DNA of 9,166 nucleotides, from assembly GCA_036003365.1 (NCBI GenBank), contig DASYSL010000060.1:1-9166 (forward strand), read 5' to 3'. Within the stretch, counting starts at the first letter, position 1. Each line of letters opens with the position of its first letter. The notes beneath the pieces were generated by a model that was not told the origin of the DNA, did no database searches, and saw nothing but the letters and a program-made list of their open reading frames with translations. Source of the DNA: DASYSL01 sp036003365 (GTDB lineage Bacteria; Eisenbacteria; RBG-16-71-46; DASYSL01). This document shows, one piece after another, positions 1 to 5,990 of this stretch. Made by a program: the position numbers and the translations under genes.

Positions 1-695
1 TTGACGATGCCCGAGAGCGCGTTGCCGTACTCGGCGTCGAACCCGCCCGAGAGCACGTCGGCCGAAGCGACGGCCAGGTTGGCCACGCTGGCGCCGCGAC
101 CGAACAGCGGATCGGAAACTTCGACGCCGTCGAGCTGGTACTTCACTTCACCGGCGCGGCCGCCGCGGAAGTGGAGGTCGTCGCCGGTAGCGACGACGCC
201 GGCCTTGAGGCCGATCGCCTGCTGGAGGTTCTCGACCGGGAGATCCTTGAGCGACTCGGACGTGACGAGCTGCTTGGTGGACGAGGTCTTGGTGTCGATC
301 AGCTTCTGCGCCGTGACCACGATCTCCTCGACCTGCTTCACGACTTTCGCGCCACCGCCGAGATCGACCGCGACCTGCGTGGCCTGGCCGGCGTTCACCG
401 TCACCGAGCGCGTCACCGGGTCGTAGCCCATGCCGAGCACGCGCAGCTGGTACGTGCCGGGAGCGACGTTACGAATGGTGAAGCTGCCGTCCTCCGCCGT
501 CTGCGCGCCCTGCTTGGTGCCCAGCACGACGACGTTGGCGTAGCCGAGGGGCTCCTTGCCGCCCTTCTCGGTGACCTTGCCGGTGATCGAGCCGGTACCC
601 GGAGTTTGCGCGAGCGCCGTGCCAGCAGATCCCAAGATGATGGCGAAGGCGAGGGCCATCAGGCCGCGCCCGCCCGCCCGAAGGCGAGTACTCAT
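1..695 (-). CDS. TonB-dependent outer-membrane receptor, N-terminal part (runs off window)
   Basis: Partial gene: 231 codons are present and the beta-barrel lies beyond base 1. Residues 1-29 form a signal peptide: an Arg-containing start, a hydrophobic core (LMALAFAIILG) and a TALA|QT cleavage site. Residues about 35-112 fit a carboxypeptidase-regulatory-like beta-sandwich (SITGKV, GYANVVVLGT, AEDGSFTIRNVAPGTYQL). A TonB-box-like EEIVVTA at 123-129 follows. The plug domain starts around 138, with DLPVENLQQAI, FRGGRAGEVKYQLDGVEV (177-193) and GGFDAEYGNALSGIV at the window edge. Such receptors import large ligands (siderophores, glycans, peptides, cofactors) using TonB/ExbBD energy; the ligand cannot be told from this part. 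The start at 695 is chosen because GAGG lies 6 nt upstream and the signal peptide begins there. An in-frame ATG at 746 would add 17 residues, but it has no ribosome binding site and lies only about 9 nt after the predicted transcript start. Confidence 0.9.
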   Translation of the reverse strand, partial: MSTRLRAGGRGLMALAFAIILGSAGTALAQTPGTGSITGKVTEKGGKEPLGYANVVVLGTKQGAQTAEDGSFTIRNVAPGTYQLRVLGMGYDPVTRSVTVNAGQATQVAVDLGGGAKVVKQVEEIVVTAQKLIDTKTSSTKQLVTSESLKDLPVENLQQAIGLKAGVVATGDDLHFRGGRAGEVKYQLDGVEVSDPLFGRGASVANLAVASADVLSGGFDAEYGNALSGIV

Positions 696-698
696 GGT

Positions 699-707
699 CC
701 ACCTCTC
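699..707 (-). promoter_or_regulatory. Ribosome binding site of the TonB-dependent receptor
   Basis: On the minus strand GAGAGGTGG precedes the ATG at 695, with the GAGG core 6 nt from the start codon. This decides the start against the in-frame ATG at 746. A weak CCTC/GAGG pairing (713-716 with 702-705) could partly hide it. Confidence 0.6.
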
Positions 708-761
708 CCGCTGAGGAATGGGAAGGTTCGGAGGTCTCCTGTCCATGGGGGATCTGGCCGG

Positions 762-791
762 ACGATAGGTGACCATCTCGAATGGCGTCAA
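762..791 (-). promoter_or_regulatory. Sigma70-like promoter of the TonB-dependent receptor (proximal)
   Basis: On the minus strand a -35 TTGACG (791-786) and a -10 TATCGT (767-762) are separated by 18 nt. They match the consensus at 5/6 and 4/6 positions. Transcription would start near 755, giving a leader of about 60 nt before the ATG at 695. The long inverted repeat at 804-854 lies 12 nt upstream of the -35 box, where a regulator could act. Predicted by eye only. Confidence 0.5.
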
Positions 792-803
792 CCACTTCTC
801 CCG

Positions 804-854
804 TTTTCCCCCTTCCAATCGGGTGCCCGGTGAGACCGGACAGGAGGGGGAAAA
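804..854. repeat. Long imperfect inverted repeat upstream of the receptor promoter
   Basis: The outer arms are 804-816 (TTTTCCCCCTTCC) and 843-854 (GGAGGGGGAAAA), pairing over 12 bp with one bulged base (814). Inside them, 824-831 and 835-842 form a second arm of 8 bp with a 3-nt loop; one pair is G-U when read as minus-strand RNA. The outer arm shares bases 851-854 with the T-tract of the terminator at 851-881. It could be an RNA hairpin in transcripts that pass the terminator, or a DNA operator site next to the -35 box at 786-791. Confidence 0.6.
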
Positions 855-881
855 ACAAAATCGCGCCGGGCTGCGGCGCGA
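851..881 (-). terminator. Intrinsic (Rho-independent) terminator
   Basis: Read on the minus strand, TCGCGCCG and CGGCGCGA form a perfect 8-bp stem (881-874 with 868-861) with a 5-nt loop. TTTTGTTTTT (860-851) follows directly. It stands about 124 nt after the stop of the barrel gene and would end that transcript. It also lies about 40 nt after the predicted start of the promoter at 927-955. There is no T-tract on the other side, so it works in the minus direction only. Confidence 0.85.
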
Positions 882-919
882 CGGAGGACGGACTTCGGCG
901 CCTTGGCCCAAGCCCGGTC
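851..919 (-). ncRNA. Candidate small RNA (or short attenuated leader), about 70 nt
   Basis: A promoter with a perfect TTGACA (927-955) is followed after about 40 nt by the strong terminator at 851-881, with no open frame that looks like a gene in between. The expected product is an RNA of about 68 nt whose 3' half is the terminator hairpin and poly-U tail, the usual shape of a small regulatory RNA. It would share its terminator with the upstream barrel gene, as 3'-UTR small RNAs do. The alternative is an attenuated leader of the receptor gene, with read-through needed to reach 695. No RNA family is recognised; this is inference from signals. Confidence 0.35.
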
Positions 920-926
920 GAATCGA

Positions 927-955
927 AGTATCGCGATCGGGCCCTCGACTGTCAA
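927..955 (-). promoter_or_regulatory. Sigma70-like promoter inside the 3' region after the barrel gene
   Basis: The minus strand shows a perfect -35 TTGACA (955-950), a 17-nt spacer and a -10 GATACT (932-927; 4/6 matches). The start of transcription would be near 918-920. It lies about 50 nt after the stop codon of the barrel gene and points at the terminator at 851-881, so most of its output should be a short RNA. Confidence 0.55.
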
Positions 956-1004
956 GGGTCTGCGAAGAAGTTTGGCGAACGGGAGCCATGGCGGGACGGA
1001 TCAA

Positions 1005-2627
1005 CTAAAAGAGGCGGTGAAGCGTCAGGCCGAACCCCGTCCCGGGGCCGCCCAGCTCCTGCGGATCGGGGAAATCGGTGCGCCACCACTCGCGGTAGGC
1101 GTAAGCCTCGATGGTCCAATGCCGCCAGCCCCCATACTCGACACCGGCCGTGGCGCGGTCGGCCACCAGCTCGTTGCGGGGCGTGTCGGTGTCCTGATCT
1201 TCGCGATGGTGTCGGTAACCCCCACGCACCCAGACGGTCTTGCTGACCACGTATTCCCCGCCCAGCCTGGCTTCCCAGCCCGTCGCGTGGGCCAGGGTGT
1301 TGGTGCCTCCGATCGCATCGCGGAAGTGCCGGTACTCGCCGCCGACCGTGGCCTTGCGCTCCATGAGGTGCACCGAGGCGCCGCCGCCGTAGTCGATGCC
1401 GCGCGTGTCGGCGGTGCCGCTCTCCACCAGAGCCGGCGCCTGAATCGTGTCGGGCGCCACCCGCTCCTGGATGAAGGTGTTGAAATCGCTCGGGCGCCCT
1501 TCCATACCCTGGATCTGCTCGTGGTCGTAGTGCACACGATAGGCCGCACCCAGGGTGACGGGCGCGTTCGACAGATCGGCCTGCACGCGCAGATTCAAAT
1601 AGTCGTGGCGGCGGTTGCGTAGCAGCCGCTCGCCGCGCCCGGTGAACGCGGGATCGACCGAGCCGCCCGAGAGCGTGAAGGAGTAGTTTTCCTTGCTCGA
1701 GAACAGCTCACGTCCCACCTCGGCGCCGAACTCGGTGTGGTGGATGGGGTGCGCGATGAGCGCGAGCCCATAGCCCCAGATGTCGCGCTTCTCGGTGGTG
1801 CCGTACTCCGAGCGCACCGTCGAGAGCGACGTGGACACGTTCTCGCGCCGGTAGTCGAGATAGGGCGCGGCCTGCCACTTCTGCTTCTGGAACCAGCCCA
1901 GCGACACGCCGAGACCGTAGATCGGAACCTTGCGGTCGTCCGGCGTGAACAGGTTGGGTGGCGCAAGCTGGTTGCCGGAGGGCGTCAGGTTGACCTCACC
2001 GCCCTGCACCTCATCGCTCCACAGCTGCTGGCGGGTCGTCTCCTTGGCGATGATGCCGCGCAGACCCCAGTGCACCGGCCCCTTGACCCTCCCCGTCGCC
2101 ATGGGCACGAACGCCGGCTGGTTGGCGTTGTCGGTCACGTGCGATTGGTCGCCAAACGGCTGGCCGCGGCGGAAGGCGAACGAGCCCAGATCGGCGCCGA
2201 CCGCCAGATTGCCCGAGCGCACCACGCCTTCGCCGGCGTACTGCGAGTCGTGCTGGCGATCCACCCCGTACGCCACGCCGCTCGTGCGCTCGTCGAGGGT
2301 GCGGCCGATGCCGTTCGCCCACAGGTCGAGGCTCGTCGAGTCACGCGCCGCGGCCAGGCCGAGCGGCAGCCCGCCGAAGTCCCAGAGGTTGATCTGGTTG
2401 TACGTGTCGCGCACCGCGAGGCCGAGACCGCCCATGGCTTCCAGACGGAACGACGGTGGCTGGAAGCGCACGTCGTCCTCGAGCTCGGCCAGCGAGCGGA
2501 TGCCCGGCTGTGCGGCGGCAGGCGCGCAGAGAACCGCGCAGGCGAGAGCCGCGGCGGCAAAAGCAGGCAAGAAGGCGACGGGAGACGAGAGACGGGATGA
2601 ACGAGTCGGGGGCTCGAATCGAATCAC
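1005..2627 (-). CDS. Predicted outer-membrane beta-barrel protein, family not recognised
   Basis: With the GTG start at 2627 the protein has 540 residues. An N-terminal signal peptide is clear: Arg-rich start, hydrophobic core AFAAAALACAVL, and cleavage at APAAA|QPG near residue 40. The rest is rich in Gly, Tyr and Trp and has many short alternating strands (GLGVSLGWF, WGYGLALIAH, VTLGAAYRVHY, ATVGGEYRHF, VWVRGGYRHH, WTIEAYAYREWW). It ends in GFGLTLHRLF, an alternating strand with a final Phe typical of a BAM insertion signal. The substrate is unknown. The frame stays open to 2750, but the predicted promoter starts transcription near 2742, the added residues look random, and GGGAAAG lies 6 nt before the GTG, so the longer start is rejected. 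It has its own promoter and a long folded leader, and precedes a TonB-dependent receptor gene on the same strand. It could be a porin, a transporter or a surface protein. Confidence 0.75.
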   Translation of the reverse strand: MIRFEPPTRSSRLSSPVAFLPAFAAAALACAVLCAPAAAQPGIRSLAELEDDVRFQPPSFRLEAMGGLGLAVRDTYNQINLWDFGGLPLGLAAARDSTSLDLWANGIGRTLDERTSGVAYGVDRQHDSQYAGEGVVRSGNLAVGADLGSFAFRRGQPFGDQSHVTDNANQPAFVPMATGRVKGPVHWGLRGIIAKETTRQQLWSDEVQGGEVNLTPSGNQLAPPNLFTPDDRKVPIYGLGVSLGWFQKQKWQAAPYLDYRRENVSTSLSTVRSEYGTTEKRDIWGYGLALIAHPIHHTEFGAEVGRELFSSKENYSFTLSGGSVDPAFTGRGERLLRNRRHDYLNLRVQADLSNAPVTLGAAYRVHYDHEQIQGMEGRPSDFNTFIQERVAPDTIQAPALVESGTADTRGIDYGGGASVHLMERKATVGGEYRHFRDAIGGTNTLAHATGWEARLGGEYVVSKTVWVRGGYRHHREDQDTDTPRNELVADRATAGVEYGGWRHWTIEAYAYREWWRTDFPDPQELGGPGTGFGLTLHRLF

Positions 2628-2742
2628 GCGTTGCTTTCCCTGTCTGGGGGAGCGGGTGCGGCGCCGGCACAGCGCCGGAGCCTGACAAAAGCAAACCGCA
2701 ACGCCTTGGGCGAGCGAACTCGCCGGCGCCGCGGTCCACGAA
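2628..2742 (-). promoter_or_regulatory. Structured 5' leader of the barrel gene, may cover its ribosome binding site
   Basis: Three foldings are visible in the minus-strand RNA. First, GGCGAG-TTCG-CTCGCC (2724-2709) is a perfect 6-bp hairpin with a UUCG loop. Second, GGCGC/GCGCC (2676-2672 with 2664-2660), or the alternative CCGGC/GCCGG, forms a hairpin in the middle. Third, GCGTTGC (2704-2698) is an exact complement of GCAACGC (2634-2628), the bases just before the GTG. Next to it TTTTGTC (2690-2684) pairs with GACA and AAA on either side of GGG (2644-2635), leaving the Shine-Dalgarno GGG in a bulge. Together about 14 bp would close over the start site. No riboswitch class is recognised. Confidence 0.45.
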
Positions 2743-2748
2743 GGCCGC

Positions 2749-2778
2749 ATTCTAGGAATGGCGTTACGGCAATGTCAA
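2749..2778 (-). promoter_or_regulatory. Sigma70-like promoter of the barrel gene
   Basis: The minus strand has a perfect -35 TTGACA (2778-2773), an 18-nt spacer and a -10 TAGAAT (2754-2749; 5/6 matches). The TGA inside the -35 box is the stop codon of the upstream glycosylase gene (2777-2775). The start of transcription would be near 2742, which rules out the ATG at 2750 as the start of the barrel gene and supports the GTG at 2627. Confidence 0.65.
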
Positions 2779-3425
2779 CCCGGGATCGCAGCCGGCCGGG
2801 CTCGCGCCTTCCCGAGCGCGCGCGTCGGTTTCGCCTCGCGGGCCTGACGGAGAGCGGAGACGCTGGGATTCCCGGCCTCAAAGAGCCGCCATGGCCACTC
2901 CAGGCCCCTGCGAATCCCGACTCGGGTGCTTCGCGACACCGGGCCGGTCAGTCGGCGCGAGCGCCCGACCCACAGCGGGCCGGTCACCAGGTCGATGCCG
3001 TCATGGGCGCGCGAGAGACCGAGGCCGGCGCACACGCGGCCCGGTCCCGAGAGCAGGAGCCGGTCGGGAAGATGGGGCCGGCGGCGGCGCAGGAGATCGA
3101 GGCCCACGGTGGGCTCGAGGGCGCGGATGAGGACGGCGGCTGGAAAACCTTCACCCTCGGTGACCACGTTCAGGCAGTAGTGCATGCCGTAGGTGAAGTA
3201 CACGTACGCGTGCCCGGGCTCGCCCCACATGGCGGCGTTTCTCCGCGTGCGCCCGGCGACCGCGTGCGAAGCGGGATCGTCGGGGCCGACGTAGGCCTCG
3301 ACTTCGACGATGCGCCCGCCCACTTGTCCGTCGCTCCCTTCGTGCACGAGCGTGCGGCCGAGGAGGGCTTCGGCCACCTCGAGCGTCGCCCGCGCGTAGA
3401 AGCGGCGCCCGAGACGCGCGCTCAC
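2775..3425 (-). CDS. mpg: 3-methyladenine (alkylpurine) DNA glycosylase, Mpg/AAG family
   Basis: This enzyme flips damaged purines (3-methyladenine, hypoxanthine and similar bases) out of DNA and cuts the N-glycosidic bond, the first step of base excision repair. With a GTG start at 3425 it has 216 residues, near the usual bacterial size of about 200. Compared with the known human enzyme, the key residues are in place: catalytic Glu43 and Tyr45 in RIVEVEAYVGP, His54 in the base pocket, the intercalating Tyr79 in FTYGMH, Asn86 and Arg101 (LIRALEP). SGPGRVCAGLGL and the late EWPWRLFEAGNPSVS are also typical. GTG codons at 3437 and 3449 are in frame and possible starts; no ATG is near, so the exact start is uncertain. 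The last 26 or so residues after NPSVS are a basic extension (KPTRALGKARARPAAIPG) with no known role. The gene follows the mutase by about 26 nt and is probably the last in the polA operon. Confidence 0.93.
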   Translation of the reverse strand: MSARLGRRFYARATLEVAEALLGRTLVHEGSDGQVGGRIVEVEAYVGPDDPASHAVAGRTRRNAAMWGEPGHAYVYFTYGMHYCLNVVTEGEGFPAAVLIRALEPTVGLDLLRRRRPHLPDRLLLSGPGRVCAGLGLSRAHDGIDLVTGPLWVGRSRRLTGPVSRSTRVGIRRGLEWPWRLFEAGNPSVSALRQAREAKPTRALGKARARPAAIPG

Positions 3426-3451
3426 CCTCCCGCCCACCCGCCCCGCCACCC

Positions 3452-4831
3452 CTAGTGGCCCGCGGGCGTGGCCGAGACGCCTTCGCGCTCGAGGACGGAA
3501 TAGACCGCATCCTGGATTTGCTCGAGCCGCTCGCGCGACCTGGCCTCGAAGCGCACGACCAGCACCGGCTGCGTGTTGGAGGCGCGCACCAGCGCCCAGC
3601 CATCGGGGAACTGCACGCGCGCGCCGTCGATGTCGATCACCGGGTACTGCTTGGCGAAGTGGTCGCGCACGCGCGCCACGATGGCGAACTTTTCGTCGTC
3701 GGTGGTGTCGAGGCGGATCTCGGGCGTCGCGGTGTAGTAGGGAATCGAGTCGCGCAGCTCGCCCAGCGTCTTGCCCGAGCGGGTCACGATCTCGAGCAGC
3801 TTGAGCGAGCCGTAGATGGCGTCGTCGAAGCCGTAATAGCCGTGGGTGAAGAAAATGTGGCCGGAGAGCTCGCCGCCCAAGGGTGCGTTCAGCTCCTTGA
3901 TCTTGGCTTTCATGATGGAGTGGCCGGTCTTCCACATCACCGGCTTACCGCCGTGCGCGACGATGTCCTCCTCGAGGCCCTGCGAGCACTTGACGTCGAA
4001 CACGATGGGCGCGCCCGGCACCTCGGCGAGCACGTCGCGGGCGAAGAGAGCGAGCAGCTGGTCGCCCCATAGGATGCGCCCCTGGCCGTCGACCGCGCCG
4101 ATGCGGTCGGCGTCGCCGTCGTAGCCGATGCCGAAATCCGCCTTCTCGGCGCGCACGGTGCGAATCAGGTCCTGCAGATTGGCTTCCACCGTGGGATCCG
4201 GCGTGTGGTTGGGATAGCTGCCGTCGGGCTCGCAAAACAGAGCCACCACGTCCTGGCCGAGCTGCTTGAAGATCCCGGGGGCGAACGGCCCGGCGCTCCC
4301 GTTGCCGGCATCGAGCACGACCTTCATCTTTGCGACCGGCTTCACTTTCTTGGCCAGCATGTCGCGATAGCGCTGGCCGGTGGGATCGTCGTGCACCGAG
4401 CCTGTCCCCTTCTCGAAGTCGCCCTTGCGAATGAGCCCCAAGAGACTCTGGATGGCCTCGCCCCACACCGCCTGCACGCCTTCACACAGCTTGAGCCCGT
4501 TGTACTCGATCGGATTGTGGCTGCCCGTCACCTGCAGGCCGGCGTCCGAGCCGGTGGCGACGATGGAGTAATAGAGGCCGGGCGTCGGCACCTCCCCCAC
4601 CAGCGCCACCTCCATGCCGGTCGAGACGAGGCCCTCGGTCACGGCCTTGAGGATGCGCGGGCTCGAGAGCCGGAAGTCGCGTCCCACGGCGATGGTCTTC
4701 TTGCCGCGGCGGCGCAGGTAGGTGCCGAACGCCTTGCCGATGAGCGTGACCGCGCCGTCCGTGAGGTCGCGCTCGTGCAGGCCGCGGATGTCGTACTCGC
4801 GAAAGATCTGGGGATTGACGATGTCTGCCAT
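3452..4831 (-). CDS. Phosphomannomutase/phosphoglucomutase (alpha-D-phosphohexomutase)
   Basis: This cytosolic enzyme interconverts hexose 6-phosphate and 1-phosphate (mannose and/or glucose), feeding GDP-mannose, UDP-glucose and cell-surface polysaccharide synthesis. At 459 residues it has the normal four-domain length. It opens with the family's IFREYDIRG. The phosphoserine loop is TGSHNP at 102-107 (Ser104), the metal loop is DGDADR at about 238-243, and the sugar-specificity loop is GELSGH at about 320-325. The C-terminal phosphate-binding loop is RASNTQPVLVVRFEA from about 416. GEMSGH/GELSGH loops occur in dual PMM/PGM enzymes such as AlgC, so mannose versus glucose preference cannot be fixed and I give no symbol. 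GAGGAG lies 3 nt before the ATG at 4831. It stands 25 nt after prfB and 26 nt before the glycosylase gene, so it is likely co-transcribed. Confidence 0.95.
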   Translation of the reverse strand: MADIVNPQIFREYDIRGLHERDLTDGAVTLIGKAFGTYLRRRGKKTIAVGRDFRLSSPRILKAVTEGLVSTGMEVALVGEVPTPGLYYSIVATGSDAGLQVTGSHNPIEYNGLKLCEGVQAVWGEAIQSLLGLIRKGDFEKGTGSVHDDPTGQRYRDMLAKKVKPVAKMKVVLDAGNGSAGPFAPGIFKQLGQDVVALFCEPDGSYPNHTPDPTVEANLQDLIRTVRAEKADFGIGYDGDADRIGAVDGQGRILWGDQLLALFARDVLAEVPGAPIVFDVKCSQGLEEDIVAHGGKPVMWKTGHSIMKAKIKELNAPLGGELSGHIFFTHGYYGFDDAIYGSLKLLEIVTRSGKTLGELRDSIPYYTATPEIRLDTTDDEKFAIVARVRDHFAKQYPVIDIDGARVQFPDGWALVRASNTQPVLVVRFEARSRERLEQIQDAVYSVLEREGVSATPAGH

Positions 4832-4856
4832 GCTCTCCTCGTGGAAGCCGCGCGCG

Positions 4857-5970
4857 CTAGCCGCCGCGCTTGGCCTCCGGCTTTTGACGCAGGTAGGCGT
4901 CGATGAAGCGGTCGATGTCGCCGTCCAGGACGCGCGTCGTGTCCGAGGTCTCGGCGCCCGTGCGATGGTCCTTCACCATCGTGTACGGCTGCAGCACGTA
5001 GGAGCGGATCTGGCTTCCGAAGTCGATGTCCTTCTTGGGACCGGTGATGCCGGCCACGCGCGCCTTCTCGATCTCCTGGAAGTGCGCGTAGACGCGCGCC
5101 CTGAGGATACGCATGGCGAGCTCGCGGTTGCGGTGCTGGCTACGCTCGGCCTGCGAGGACACGGCGATGCCGGTGGGCAGGTGCGTGATGCGCACCGCCG
5201 ACTCGGTCTTGTTGACGTGCTGGCCGCCCGCGCCCGAGGAGCGGAACGTGTCGACGCGCAGGTCCTTGTCGTCGATGTCCACCTCGACGGTCTCGTCCAC
5301 GGCGGGAAACACGGTGACCGAGGCGAACGAGGTGTGGCGTCTTTGCGCGGCGTCGTAGGGCGAGATGCGCACCAGGCGGTGCACGCCCGACTCGGAGCGC
5401 AGGAAACCGTAGGCATAATCGCCCTGGATCTCGAGCGAGGCGTCCTTGATCCCGGCTTCGTCCCCGGGCTGCAGATCGAGCACGGTGTAGGCGTAGCCAC
5501 GCCGCTCGCACCAGCGCGTGTACATGCGCAGCAGCATCTCCGCCCAGTCCTGGCTCTCGGTGCCGCCGGCGCCTGGATGGATCTGGATCACGACGCCGAG
5601 GCCGTCGTTTTCGCCCGAGAGCAGGCTCTCGAGCTCGAGATCGGAGACCTTGCGCTCGAGGGTGGTGGTCTCGGCGGCGATCTCGACCAGCGTGTCGCCG
5701 TCGCCGTCGGCCATCTCGATCAGCTCGAGCAGGTCCTTGTGCTGAGTGGCCGGGGCGTCGAAGGCGCCGACGACGCGCTTGGCGCTCTTCAGGCGGGCGA
5801 TGACGTCCTTGGTCCCCGCGGGCCGATCCCAGAACCCGGGCTCGGCCATCTTCTCTTCGAGCTTCGCGATGTCGGATCGCCGGGAGGCGATCTCAAAGAT
5901 AGCCGCGGAGCTGCTCGAGAGTTTCCCCGACGCGGTCGAGTCGCCGCTTGAGCTCCTGGGCCGTCTCCAT
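4857..5970 (-). CDS. prfB: Peptide chain release factor 2, with programmed +1 frameshift
   Basis: RF2 reads UGA and UAA stop codons in the ribosome A site and triggers peptide release. The gene is in two frames. Codons 1-25 run from the ATG at 5970 to CTT, followed by an in-frame TGA (5895-5893, codon 26). A +1 shift skipping one T continues at GAG (5894) for 345 codons to TAG at 4857, giving about 370 residues (E. coli RF2 has 365). Landmarks in the joined protein are the helical N-terminal domain (EKMAEPGFWD), HPGAGGTESQDW, the codon-reading tripeptide SPY at 203-205 (usually SPF), and the catalytic SSGAGGQHVNKTESAVR with GGQ at 248-250. Starting at the ATG 5849 would drop the first 40 residues and is not the true start. 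AAGGGAA lies 6 nt before the ATG at 5970. The gene sits 20 nt after coaE. UGA as the frameshift stop lets RF2 control its own level. Confidence 0.95.
5892..5904 (-). promoter_or_regulatory. prfB +1 programmed frameshift site
   Basis: On the minus strand the codons GGC TAT CTT TGA are followed by G. TAT CTT TGA matches the E. coli site exactly and the stop is codon 26 as in E. coli. Slippage of the Leu tRNA from CUU to UUU sets the frame for RF2 translation. Two usual helpers are changed: the Shine-Dalgarno-like AGGGGG before TAT is CGCGGC here, and the base after TGA is G rather than C. Confidence 0.9.
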
Positions 5971-5976
5971 GGCGCG

Positions 5977-5983
5977 TTCCCTT
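5977..5983 (-). promoter_or_regulatory. Ribosome binding site of prfB
   Basis: AAGGGAA on the minus strand lies 6 nt before the ATG at 5970. It supports that ATG as the true start and so the frameshifted gene model. Confidence 0.6.
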
Positions 5984-5990
5984 GAAGGAA

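Larger units (their letters stand above)
696..1004. other. Intergenic region between the barrel gene and the receptor gene
   Basis: This 309-nt gap has no credible gene. In transcription order (right to left) it holds a sigma70-like promoter at 927-955, an intrinsic terminator at 851-881, a long imperfect inverted repeat at 804-854, a second sigma70-like promoter at 762-791, and the receptor's ribosome binding site at 699-707. The open frames crossing it on either strand show no recognisable protein. Confidence 0.7.

Noticed and set aside
469..858. A 129-codon minus-strand open frame across the receptor start and the intergenic region
   Set aside because: Different frame from the receptor, spans the promoter and inverted repeat, and has no recognisable protein features.
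1737..2600. A 287-codon plus-strand open frame opposite the barrel gene
   Set aside because: Antisense shadow of a GC-rich gene; no recognisable motif, and the minus strand has a signal peptide, promoter and beta-strand pattern.
2628..2750. ATG at 2750 as the start of the barrel protein
   Set aside because: It lies upstream of the predicted transcript start (about 2742) and would put about 40 unconserved residues before a good signal peptide.
3426..3935. Upstream extension of the glycosylase frame to a far ATG at 3935
   Set aside because: It runs out of frame through the well-supported mutase gene; the family start lies near 3425-3449.
4857..5849. ATG at 5849 as the start of a short RF2, or prfB as a frameshifted pseudogene
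   Set aside because: The break falls exactly at CTT TGA, codon 26, the known recoding site, and both halves join into a normal RF2 with GGQ intact.
4722..5951. A 409-codon open frame on the plus strand, antisense to prfB and the mutase gene
   Set aside because: It lies opposite clear genes, is rich in Arg, Leu, Val and Gly as expected for antisense frames in high-GC DNA, and shows no domain or ribosome binding site.
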